Part shown: positions 1 to 5,603 of the stretch, in pieces
Layout: each line of letters opens with the position of its first letter
Position numbering within the stretch: position 1 is the stretch's first letter
Assembly: GCA_945487985.1 (NCBI GenBank)
Contig: CALYTX010000101.1
Location: 1 to 5,603 of the forward strand
DNA from: an uncultured Verrucomicrobiota bacterium
Lineage (GTDB): Bacteria > Verrucomicrobiota > Kiritimatiellia > RFP12 > UBA1067
Reading direction: 5' to 3'
DNA: 5,603 bases
Position numbers and translations under genes: made by a program
The notes under the pieces: generated by a model
Seen by the model: the letters and a program-made list of their open reading frames with translations, nothing else
Databases searched by the model: none
Told to the model about the DNA's origin: nothing

Positions 1-133
1 ACAAAACGCTCTCTTTACTACTTGCTTTTCTAGACTATTCATTTTTTTTTCCCCCCCCCCCGCAAGACGGGGGGGGGGGGGGGGGGGGGTGCTAAAGTGC
101 GGGTCAACTGGCAATATGGTAGAATATGGCCTG
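1..133 (+). other. Leader region upstream of the histidine kinase gene
   Basis: No gene is visible here. Apart from the homopolymer hairpin at 42-89, the stretch contains an AT-richer segment (1-41) and a short region (90-133) leading to the kinase start. TAGAAT at 120-125 resembles a -10 hexamer, but no convincing -35 lies at the right spacing, because that position falls just after the G run, so I do not call a promoter. No clear Shine-Dalgarno sequence precedes the GTG at 89, the ATG at 116 or the ATG at 134. Confidence 0.5.
42..89. repeat. Homopolymer hairpin: T9, C11, short loop, G21
   Basis: Nine T (42-50) run into eleven C (51-61), then seven bases (GCAAGAC, 62-68), then twenty-one G (69-89). 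The C run can pair with eleven of the Gs. An extra G62-C68 pair leaves a five-base loop (CAAGA), so a 12-bp perfect stem is possible, and the surplus Gs could also form a quadruplex. On neither strand is the stem followed by a T run in the order expected of an intrinsic terminator: the T run lies on the 5' side on the + strand. The tract ends right where the kinase reading frame opens. It could be a slippage-prone phase-variable tract, but long poly-G next to poly-C this close to the window edge is also typical of a sequencing or assembly artefact. The sequence alone cannot separate these. Confidence 0.85.
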
Positions 134-1990
134 ATGAAATTTACCTTGTCGGTTCTTCTTGCAGCAATTCCATTCGCCACTCTCCATGCGAATGCGAATG
201 CCTCATTGCAAAAGCCCGCTCGCGAACCAATAGACATCTCCGCGCGCGAAATGCTCAGCGGACGGCATGATTACAACTTCGTCCGCATTGTCGGCACCAT
301 ACAGGATGTCTTTCGCGATGAGAACAACTCGCAATTCCGCTTTTTCATCATCAACTCCGACGACGAAACGATCTATGCGCCGTCCCGGACGATTGAGGCA
401 GACGAAGCGACACTTGACGCTCTAATCGGCGCCAAGGTCGCCGTCGCCGGAACTTGCGATGTCACCGCGGCGGACGAAAGCTGGCGCCGTCAATTCCGCA
501 GAAACCTCTACATCTGGAATCTGAAGGATATTACAGTCCTTGAACCGCCCCCAAAGGACCCCTTCAATGTCAAAACCCTCGAAGACCTCACGAATATGCG
601 TCCGGCGGATATTCCAAGGCTCGGCAGACGCAGCGCCATTGGAAAGGTTCTTGCCGTCTGGAACGGCGGACGAGCACTGCTCGAGCGTCCCGACGGTTCA
701 CTTATGCGCATTGAGCCGAAGGACGGAAAAGCCCCGAAGGCAGGATCGTTCGTCGAGGCCGCCGGCATTCCCGAGTCCGATATCTACCGCGTCAACCTCA
801 CCCGCGTCGTCTGGCGGCCGGCGAAACCCTTCGCATGCGCAACGCGCACTGTCACCAATGTGACAGCCCAGACGATTCTGACCGACCCCTTTGGCCACCC
901 GGGAATCAAGGCTCAGTTCCATGGCCGCACCGTGCGGCTGACGGGACTCGTTCGCAGCATGCCTCAGATAACCAATCATATCTTCTTCCTTCAGGACGGA
1001 CTTCACCTCGTGCCGATCGATACGACGGCCGCCCCCGCCATCGCCGAACGACTGCAAATCGGCGCCGCGGTATCGGTGACCGGCGTCTGCATCACCGAAG
1101 TAGAGCCCTGGCGCCCAGGATCGGTTTTCCCGCGCACGACAGGAGCAACCATTGTCTTGCGGACGGAAGACGACCTTACCGTTGTTTCGAAGCCGACCTG
1201 GTGGACGCCGGCGAAGTTTCTCGGTGTTATCTCAGCGCTGATTCTCGTCCTCGCCGGCGTGCTTATCTGGAACCGCTCGCTCCACATCCTCGCAGAAAAA
1301 AGGGGACGAATTCTTATGCGCGAACAGATCGGACGCGTCAAGAACCGCCTCAAAGTTGGCGAAAGAACGCGCCTCGCCGTCGAACTCCACGACTCGTTGG
1401 CGCAAATTCTGACCGGCATTTCCTTTGAAATCAAGGCAGCCGGCAACTTTGTGCATACCGATCCTGAAAACGCCTCGCACCACCTTGTCCTCGCCGCGCG
1501 ATTGCTGCTGTCCTGCCGAACCGAACTGCGGAACTGCCTCTTCGAACTGCGCAGCCGGGCGCTCGAAGCACCATGCATGGACGACGCCATTCGCCAAACG
1601 CTCCTGCCCCATCTCGGCTCGGCCTCGCTGGCACTGCGGTTCAATGTCCCGCGCGCGCGCATTGCAGACGACACGACGCATGCGCTGCTGCGGATCATCC
1701 GGGAACTTGCGTCCAATGCCGTCCGGCACGGTCGCGCCACGGAAATACGCATCGCCGGAATTCTCGAAGGGAAACGGCTCGCCTTTTCCGTAACGGACAA
1801 CGGCTCTGGGTTCGATCCCAAAAACCGGCCCGGCGTAACCGAAGGACATTTTGGACTCCAAGGCGTGCGCGAACGCGTTGCCGCACAAGGAGGTTCGATG
1901 ACGATTCGCTCTCGCCCCGGGGCCGGCGCCCGCGTGAGCGTGTCGCTGACAATACATTCGCCGGAAGAGGAAGACAAGGGAGTCGGATGA
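134..1990 (+). CDS. Membrane sensor histidine kinase, NarL/DesK type (HisKA_3 + HATPase_c), with OB-like periplasmic sensor
   Basis: This is a two-component sensor kinase that should autophosphorylate on His419 and pass the phosphate to the response regulator encoded immediately downstream. Numbering is from the ATG at 134 (618 aa). That start is chosen because it puts a classic signal peptide at the very N-terminus (Lys2, hydrophobic stretch, Ala-x-Ala near residues 18-21). The same frame is open from a GTG at 89 and an ATG at 116, but those would bury the signal peptide. Residues ~45-140, ~163-230 and ~262-350 look like three beta-rich OB-like modules; the first and third share a GAxVxVxGxC motif. 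A single membrane helix spans ~361-380, followed by a charged linker. The H-box is ELHDSLAQ (His419), the N-box has Asn528, the G1 box is DNGSGF at 555-560, and GHFGLQG lies at 571-577, all intact. The sensor should be periplasmic and the kinase cytoplasmic. The stop overlaps the regulator's start. The stimulus is unknown. Confidence 0.93.
   Translation: MKFTLSVLLAAIPFATLHANANASLQKPAREPIDISAREMLSGRHDYNFVRIVGTIQDVFRDENNSQFRFFIINSDDETIYAPSRTIEADEATLDALIGAKVAVAGTCDVTAADESWRRQFRRNLYIWNLKDITVLEPPPKDPFNVKTLEDLTNMRPADIPRLGRRSAIGKVLAVWNGGRALLERPDGSLMRIEPKDGKAPKAGSFVEAAGIPESDIYRVNLTRVVWRPAKPFACATRTVTNVTAQTILTDPFGHPGIKAQFHGRTVRLTGLVRSMPQITNHIFFLQDGLHLVPIDTTAAPAIAERLQIGAAVSVTGVCITEVEPWRPGSVFPRTTGATIVLRTEDDLTVVSKPTWWTPAKFLGVISALILVLAGVLIWNRSLHILAEKRGRILMREQIGRVKNRLKVGERTRLAVELHDSLAQILTGISFEIKAAGNFVHTDPENASHHLVLAARLLLSCRTELRNCLFELRSRALEAPCMDDAIRQTLLPHLGSASLALRFNVPRARIADDTTHALLRIIRELASNAVRHGRATEIRIAGILEGKRLAFSVTDNGSGFDPKNRPGVTEGHFGLQGVRERVAAQGGSMTIRSRPGAGARVSVSLTIHSPEEEDKGVG
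1976..1982 (+). promoter_or_regulatory. Shine-Dalgarno site of the response regulator
   Basis: AAGGGAG lies inside the end of the kinase gene, 4 nt before the ATG at 1987 and 7 nt before the ATG at 1990. The spacing slightly favours the second ATG, so the regulator may begin one residue later than annotated. The site sits next to the overlapping stop/start, which fits translational coupling of kinase and regulator. Confidence 0.65.
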
Positions 1991-2649
1991 TGGATAGCGG
2001 CAAGATCAAAGTATTGATCGCAGACGACCACGCCATCGTGCGTATGGGTCTGACGGCACTACTGGAGTCGGAGCGCGACATCACTGTCGTGGGGCAGTCG
2101 GAGAACGGCGAACAAGCCGTGCAAGATGCAAACCTGCTTACCCCCGACGTCGTTATAATGGATCTTATGATGCCCGTCAAAGACGGCATTGTCGCAACGG
2201 ACGAAATCCACCGCACCCATCCCGGGATCAAAATCATCCTGCTTACGACCTTCGGCACCTCCGATCACATCGCGCGTGCGCTCGAGGTGGGCGCCAGCGG
2301 TGCCCTTCTGAAAAGCACCGAGGAATCAAAACTCGTGGAAGCCATCCGCGCCGTCTACGCAGGCAAGGTAGCAATCGACGAAGAGGTTCGCCAACTTTTC
2401 GCCGACGATCCCCCGGCGCGGGAACTAACGCTCCGGCAACGGACGATTCTCGAAGGACTCGCCGAAGGCAAGGCCACAAAGCAAATCGCCGCCGATCTCG
2501 GAATCCAGTACGATAGCGTCCGCGAGCACATCCTCGCCATCCTCGCAAAACTCGGGGCCTCCAACCGCGTCGAGGCCGTCGCCATCGCCGTGCGCAAGCA
2601 ACTGCTTAAAAGCCAACCTCGCCCCTCGCAAAGCCGGCTTCCTGGATAG
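1987..2649 (+). CDS. Response regulator, NarL/FixJ family (REC + LuxR-type HTH)
   Basis: This is a DNA-binding response regulator of 220 aa, a normal length for the family, and the evident partner of the upstream kinase. The receiver domain occupies ~7-125: the acidic pair is Asp13-Asp14, the phosphoacceptor is Asp59 (in VVIMDLMMP), the switch Thr is at 87 or 88, and the conserved Lys is Lys109. A LuxR/GerE-type helix-turn-helix follows at ~146-206 (LTLRQRTILEGLAEGKATK, then IAADLGI and a recognition helix around DSVREHI). The near-invariant Glu of the LTxRE motif is Gln151 here, while Leu155, Ala159 and Gly161 of the same motif are kept. The ATG at 1987 overlaps the kinase TGA (ATGA), and a second ATG follows at 1990. 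The frame runs far upstream, but those residues are only a shadow of the kinase gene. The gene ends with TAG and a second in-frame stop (TGA) comes two codons later. The target genes are unknown. Confidence 0.93.
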   Translation: MMDSGKIKVLIADDHAIVRMGLTALLESERDITVVGQSENGEQAVQDANLLTPDVVIMDLMMPVKDGIVATDEIHRTHPGIKIILLTTFGTSDHIARALEVGASGALLKSTEESKLVEAIRAVYAGKVAIDEEVRQLFADDPPARELTLRQRTILEGLAEGKATKQIAADLGIQYDSVREHILAILAKLGASNRVEAVAIAVRKQLLKSQPRPSQSRLPG

Positions 2650-2658
2650 CGTTGAATC

Positions 2659-2740
2659 TGGTGCACCTGGAGGGACTCGAACCCCCACGCTTGCGCAGTG
2701 GAACCTAAATCCACCGTGTCTGCCATTCCACCACAGGTGC
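2659..2740 (-). tRNA. tRNA-Leu (anticodon UAG), CCA encoded
   Basis: Read on the - strand this folds as a complete class II tRNA of 82 nt including the CCA end. The acceptor stem GCACCTG pairs perfectly with CAGGTGC (2663-2669), followed by discriminator A and an encoded CCA (2659-2661). The D stem GTG/CAC holds a GG-containing loop. The anticodon stem GTGGA/TCCAC closes the loop TTTAGGT, giving anticodon UAG with G at position 37; it reads CUA and probably other CUN leucine codons. The variable arm is short for a leucine tRNA (about 11 nt, GC-GCAA-GC). The T arm is GGGGG-TTCGAGT-CCCTC with one G-U pair. The 5' end lies only 6 nt after the dnaJ stop codon, so it is probably cut from the dnaJ transcript. 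The 3' end faces the response regulator's stop, 9 nt away. Confidence 0.96.
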
Positions 2741-2746
2741 GGCGAA

Positions 2747-3949
2747 TTAACGCTTCTGGAGCTTCTCCTTGTGCGAAAAGAAAACCTTGGTCTTGCGGAC
2801 AAACTCCTGCGACTCGGGGAATGTGCCGCCGGAAACAAGCCTCTGAAACTCCTCCAGCGCAGCCTTCTGCCTGCGGTCGAGATTTGCGGGAACCTCGAGA
2901 TGGATCCGCACGGTTAGATCGCCGGCCGGACCGCCACGCAAGGATGGCACACCCTTGCCGCGCATCCGGAAAAGCTTGCCGTCGGGCGTGCCGGCGGGAA
3001 TCTTTAGCATCGCCACGCCCAAGGGGGTTGGCACCTCAACTTCGCCACCGAGCGCCGCGAGTATCGGCGAGACTGGAACCTCCACGGCAAGGTTTTGCCC
3101 GTCGCGCTCGAAAATGTCGCTCTCCCGCACCGCTATCTGCACGAACAAATCACCGTTTTCACCGCCGCGCAAGCCACCTGCGCCCTTGCCCGCAACCCGC
3201 AGCCGCGAGCCATAATCAACTCCAGCAGGAATTCTCAGCGAAATCTTCTGGGGACGCAAAACATGGCCTTCGCCGCGACACTTGCGGCAAGGTTTTTCCA
3301 ATATCTATCCGTTGCCGCCACAGTGCGGACACTGCTGGCGAACCTGAAAAAAGCCAGATCCACCGATAACCACGCCCGAACCGCGGCAGGTAGGACATAC
3401 AACGCGCTTCGAACCTGGCGCCGCTCCAGTGCCGCCACACTCGTCACACTGCACTGGCAGAGAAATCTCCAGCTCGCGTTCACTGCCGAAAAGCGCCTCG
3501 TCGAAATCGATATCGAGACGAACCGTAATATCCTCGCCACGCTGGGGTCCGTTCGGATCCGGCCGACGCTGCTGGCGAGAGCCGCCGAAGAACTGTTCAA
3601 AGCCGCCAAAACCGCCCCCTCCGCCGCCGCCGCGGCCGCCGAAGATATCGCCAAACATGGAGAAGATGTCGTCCATGCTCATTCCGCCGCCGCCAAAACC
3701 ACCAAAACCGCCAGCGCCGCCGTTCAGGCCGGCATGGCCGAACTGATCGTAACGCTGACGCTTCTCCGGGTCGTGCAAAATGTCATACGCCTCGGCCGCT
3801 TCCTTGAATTTTTCTTCAGCCGCCTTGTCGCCCGGATTGCGGTCGGGATGGTATTTCATGGCCAGCTTGCGGTAGGCCGACTTGATTTCATCGGCAGTCG
3901 CCGTTTTAGCCACCCCCAACACCTCGTAATAGTCTCTTTTCTCTGCCAT
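2747..3949 (-). CDS. dnaJ: Chaperone DnaJ (Hsp40), interrupted by one in-frame TAG
   Basis: This is a type I J-protein, the co-chaperone that delivers unfolded clients to DnaK and stimulates its ATPase. From the ATG at 3949 to the TAA at 2747-2749 the frame is open for 400 codons except for a TAG at codon 215. The J domain is at ~5-70 with HPD at 34-36, and the Gly/Phe-rich region is at ~71-125. Four zinc motifs follow: CDECGGTG (168-175), CPTCRGSG (185-192), CPHCGGNG (207-214) and CRKCRGEG (221-228). The C-terminal client-binding and dimerisation domains run to the end. The TAG falls between zinc motifs 3 and 4, at a site that is a variable residue in the family (Thr in E. coli DnaJ). If it acts as a stop, a 214-aa product would keep the J and G/F regions but lose motif 4 and the whole C-terminal part. 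A TTG at 3301 could only restart a 185-aa fragment and has no good ribosome site. The start is supported by AGGCGG five bases upstream. Confidence 0.93.
3305..3307 (-). other. In-frame amber (TAG) codon inside dnaJ
   Basis: Reading the - strand, the codons around this point are GGC AAC GGA TAG ATA TTG GAA. The same frame codes for recognisable DnaJ on both sides, and the spacing between zinc motifs 3 and 4 matches the family, so no insertion or deletion is involved; a single substitution is enough. GAG (Glu) is an attractive original codon because Gly-Glu-Ile-like residues are common here in DnaJ, but CAG, AAG and others are one change away too. It could be a genuine nonsense mutation, an error in the read or assembly, or a suppressed or recoded codon. 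Confidence 0.95.
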
Positions 3950-3954
3950 CTCCG

Positions 3955-3960
3955 CCGCCT
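3955..3960 (-). promoter_or_regulatory. Shine-Dalgarno site of dnaJ, overlapping the grpE stop
   Basis: On the - strand AGGCGG lies five bases before the dnaJ ATG and shares its first two bases with the grpE TAG. It fixes the dnaJ start at 3949 and implies that ribosomes finishing grpE can restart at dnaJ. Confidence 0.55.
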
Positions 3961-4594
3961 ACTGCCCCTTGCCAGACGAAACTACGACCTGCGCCGCCCG
4001 CAGCACCTTTCCTTTCAAAAGCCAGCCGCGCTTGGATTCGATGGAAACTTTGCCTTCTTCGACTTCCTCAGAGGGCAAATGGGCGATTGCTTCCATCCGC
4101 TCGGTATCAAGCTCCTGACCAACGCAATCGAAAGGTTCTGCCTCGTGGCCTTTCAACGCTTTGAGCAAATTTTCGTAAACGAGCGCCACGCCTTTGACGA
4201 ACTGGTTTTCCGGATCTTCCGCCTTCGAGAGTGCCAACGCAAGATTGTCCACCGTAGGCAAAATATCCTTGATAATATCGCCTTCCGCAAAGCGATAGGT
4301 TTCTTCGCGATCGCGCATCGTGCGCTTCTTGAAATTATCGAAATCCGCCAACAGCCGAGCATACTGGTCTTTCCAGTCGATGGCGTTTTCCTCCTTGCCA
4401 GCGGCGTCCTGCTCGGTCGTCGCACCGTCTGCCTGTGCGTCAGCGCCATCGGATGAATTCGATGCAGCGTCCGCCGACGCCGCCTCTTCCTCGCTTGCCT
4501 GCGCCGCAGCGCCATCTTTCGGAGATTCCTCCGCAACGGAATCTTCCCGCTCAGAGCTTTCCGCGTGGGTCTTTTTAGTTTCTTCTTCTGCCAT
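3959..4594 (-). CDS. grpE: Nucleotide exchange factor GrpE
   Basis: GrpE is the dimeric cytoplasmic factor that releases ADP from DnaK and so resets the chaperone cycle driven by DnaJ. The protein has 211 aa, a usual length. Residues 1-70 are an acidic, Ala/Glu/Ser/Asp-rich low-complexity tail, commonly disordered and variable in this family. Residues ~74-105 (QYARLLADFDNFKKRTMRD and onward) form the long dimerising coiled-coil helix, followed by the ILPTVDNLALAL segment (111-122). The C-terminal beta-domain has the family signatures EPFDCVGQELD (153-163), Glu-Ala-Ile near 168-170, and SKRGWLLKGKVLRAAQVVV (187-205). The start at 4594 is preceded by a weak AAGG two bases away. It lies 29 nt after argG and 9 nt before dnaJ, so it is likely co-transcribed with both. 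The stop is TAG and lies in the same frame as dnaJ, separated by three sense codons. dnaK is not adjacent. Confidence 0.96.
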   Translation of the reverse strand: MAEEETKKTHAESSEREDSVAEESPKDGAAAQASEEEAASADAASNSSDGADAQADGATTEQDAAGKEENAIDWKDQYARLLADFDNFKKRTMRDREETYRFAEGDIIKDILPTVDNLALALSKAEDPENQFVKGVALVYENLLKALKGHEAEPFDCVGQELDTERMEAIAHLPSEEVEEGKVSIESKRGWLLKGKVLRAAQVVVSSGKGQ

Positions 4595-4623
4595 TGCCTT
4601 AAATCCGAAGTTGGGACGACGCC

Positions 4624-5603
4624 TTACGCCCGAATTTGCCCAGCCTTGGCGAGCATTTTCGCCTCGACACTCTGAATCTCGGCAAAGCCCTGCGAACTGT
4701 GCGGGTTCAACCCGTTCGATGCCTCCATCGAACTGTCAGCCTCATTGTAAATCGTCGCCTTGAGGCCCTTGAGGGACTCGAAGAAGATGTTGCCCTTGTA
4801 GAGGCCGAGCGTGACTTCCGCCGTCGCCTTGTCAGCCCAGACCTGGATCGCCGCACGGGCAGCCTGGGTCGCAGGATCGAACCAACGGCCGTCGTAGATC
4901 TGGTCGGACACGAGCTTGGAGAGCTGCTGGAAGAGGAGCGTCGAACGACGGTCCATGATGCCCTCGTAGATGTACTTGAGACCGTAGGAAAGCACCTCCA
5001 TGCCGGGGGCCTCGTAGACGCCGCGGCTCTTCGTGCCGATGATGCGGTTCTCGAGCGCGTGCTTCATGCCGATGCCGTTGCGGCCGCCGACCTTGTTCAT
5101 CTCGAGCATGACTTCGAGCGGGGACATCTTCTTGCCGTTGATTGCAACGCAACGACCCTTCTCGAACTTGAGCGTTACCTTCTCGACCTTGTTCGGCGCC
5201 TTCTCGGGCCACACCCCCATCGTAGGCTTCACGATGCGCATCGAGGTTTCCATGGACTCGAGGTCCTCGGCCTCGTGGGAAAGACCCGCGAGATTCGCGT
5301 CGGTGGAGTACTTCTTCTTCGTACCGACGAAAGCGACAATGCCGCGCTTGGCAAGGAATTCGACCATCTGCGTACGGCCGGGGAAAAGCTTAAGCAGATC
5401 CTCATCGCGCCAGGGAGCGTAGACGCCGAACTTCGGATCCATAACATTCGTGTAGCGCTCAAAACGCATCTGATCGTTGCCGCGGCCGGTGGCGCCATGA
5501 ACGAGAACCGTGCAACCAGCCTTCTTCATCGCCGGAAGAAGTTTCTGAACCGTGACCGCGCGGGCGATGCCCGTCGAGTTCCAGTAGCCGCCGTCGTACA
5601 TCG
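4624..5603 (-). CDS. argG: Argininosuccinate synthase, 5' end beyond the window
   Basis: ArgG joins citrulline and aspartate using ATP to give argininosuccinate, the penultimate step of arginine synthesis, in the cytoplasm. About 326 codons are visible, ending at TAA. The N-terminal ~100 residues, including the nucleotide-binding SGGLDTS-type loop, lie off the right edge; the Met at 5601 is internal. The sequence follows the long E. coli-type form rather than the shorter form common in Gram-positives and animals. Counting from that Met, recognisable blocks are HGATGRGNDQMRFERY (35-50), YSTDANL (98-104), HEAEDLE (109-115), the NKVGGRNGIGM block (169-179), KSRGVYEAPGM (191-201), DGRWFD (237-242) and AEVTLGLYKGN (261-271). 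Lysine is written mostly AAG, suggesting stronger codon selection than in the neighbouring genes. It sits 29 nt upstream of grpE in the same direction. Confidence 0.95.
   Translation of the reverse strand, partial: MYDGGYWNSTGIARAVTVQKLLPAMKKAGCTVLVHGATGRGNDQMRFERYTNVMDPKFGVYAPWRDEDLLKLFPGRTQMVEFLAKRGIVAFVGTKKKYSTDANLAGLSHEAEDLESMETSMRIVKPTMGVWPEKAPNKVEKVTLKFEKGRCVAINGKKMSPLEVMLEMNKVGGRNGIGMKHALENRIIGTKSRGVYEAPGMEVLSYGLKYIYEGIMDRRSTLLFQQLSKLVSDQIYDGRWFDPATQAARAAIQVWADKATAEVTLGLYKGNIFFESLKGLKATIYNEADSSMEASNGLNPHSSQGFAEIQSVEAKMLAKAGQIRA

Noticed and set aside
1573..1986. An N-terminal extension of the response regulator frame
   Set aside because: It overlaps the kinase catalytic domain in another frame and is Arg-rich with no domain; the receiver domain and a good ribosome site place the start at 1987 or 1990.
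1003..2031. A 342-residue open frame on the - strand across the kinase gene
   Set aside because: It is antisense to clear HisKA_3/HATPase_c coding sequence, with Ser/Arg-rich composition typical of a reverse-frame shadow.
2631..2640. Perfect palindrome AAGCCGGCTT near the end of the regulator as a terminator
   Set aside because: It has no loop and no following T run, and lies within coding sequence.
2660..2667. Palindrome GGTGCACC as an operator
   Set aside because: It is simply the tRNA acceptor end plus CCA reading into its own complement.
2659..2740. Could this tRNA be the suppressor that reads the dnaJ amber codon?
   Set aside because: The anticodon read 5'-3' is UAG, which decodes CUA leucine codons. 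An amber suppressor needs CUA.
3597..3735. CCG/GCC-rich repetitive stretch on the + strand
   Set aside because: It is the complement of glycine codons in the DnaJ Gly/Phe-rich region, not an independent repeat.
3095..4456. A 453-residue open frame on the + strand
   Set aside because: It lies antisense to dnaJ and grpE, shows no recognisable domain, and its composition mirrors the GC-rich codons of those genes; it is a shadow.
1..5603. CRISPR array, insertion sequence, phage or defence system
   Set aside because: I see no spaced direct repeats, transposase, integrase or other mobile-element coding sequence; the identifiable genes are ordinary housekeeping and signalling genes.

Overview
This GC-rich bacterial window holds five protein genes and one tRNA in two convergent blocks. 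It contains a two-component system on the + strand (about 134-2649) and, on the - strand, argG (cut by the right edge), grpE, dnaJ and tRNA-Leu(UAG), which read leftward from the right edge to 2659. Coding density is very high. The only non-coding stretch of note is the first ~130 bases, which include a striking T9-C11-loop-G21 homopolymer hairpin that may be a contig-end or sequencing artefact.

The taxon cannot be fixed from the sequence alone. A NarL-type kinase whose exported sensor is built from OB-like modules, an E. coli-type (long-form) ArgG and a glycine-rich DnaJ are together compatible with the PVC group (Verrucomicrobiota/Kiritimatiellota). The DnaJ N-terminus also looks Bacteroidota-like. 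I treat PVC as a low-confidence guess.

+ strand: the membrane histidine kinase has a signal peptide, a three-module periplasmic sensor, one membrane segment, a HisKA_3 dimerisation/phosphoacceptor helix and a HATPase_c domain. It overlaps its NarL/FixJ-type response regulator by an ATGA stop/start and should phosphorylate it. The signal sensed and the target genes cannot be read from this window.

- strand: argG is followed after 29 nt by grpE, 9 nt later by dnaJ and 6 nt later by tRNA-Leu, which suggests one transcript carrying an arginine-biosynthesis enzyme, two DnaK co-chaperones and a tRNA to be cut out by RNase P. dnaK is not in the window.

The most interesting observation is a single in-frame TAG at codon 215 of dnaJ, between the third and fourth zinc-finger motifs. 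The reading frame and all family hallmarks are intact on both sides. A point nonsense mutation, a base-calling error and amber readthrough are all possible. I see no complete undescribed system here; the points worth checking are the dnaJ amber codon, the homopolymer hairpin, the chaperone-tRNA linkage and the unusual kinase sensor.
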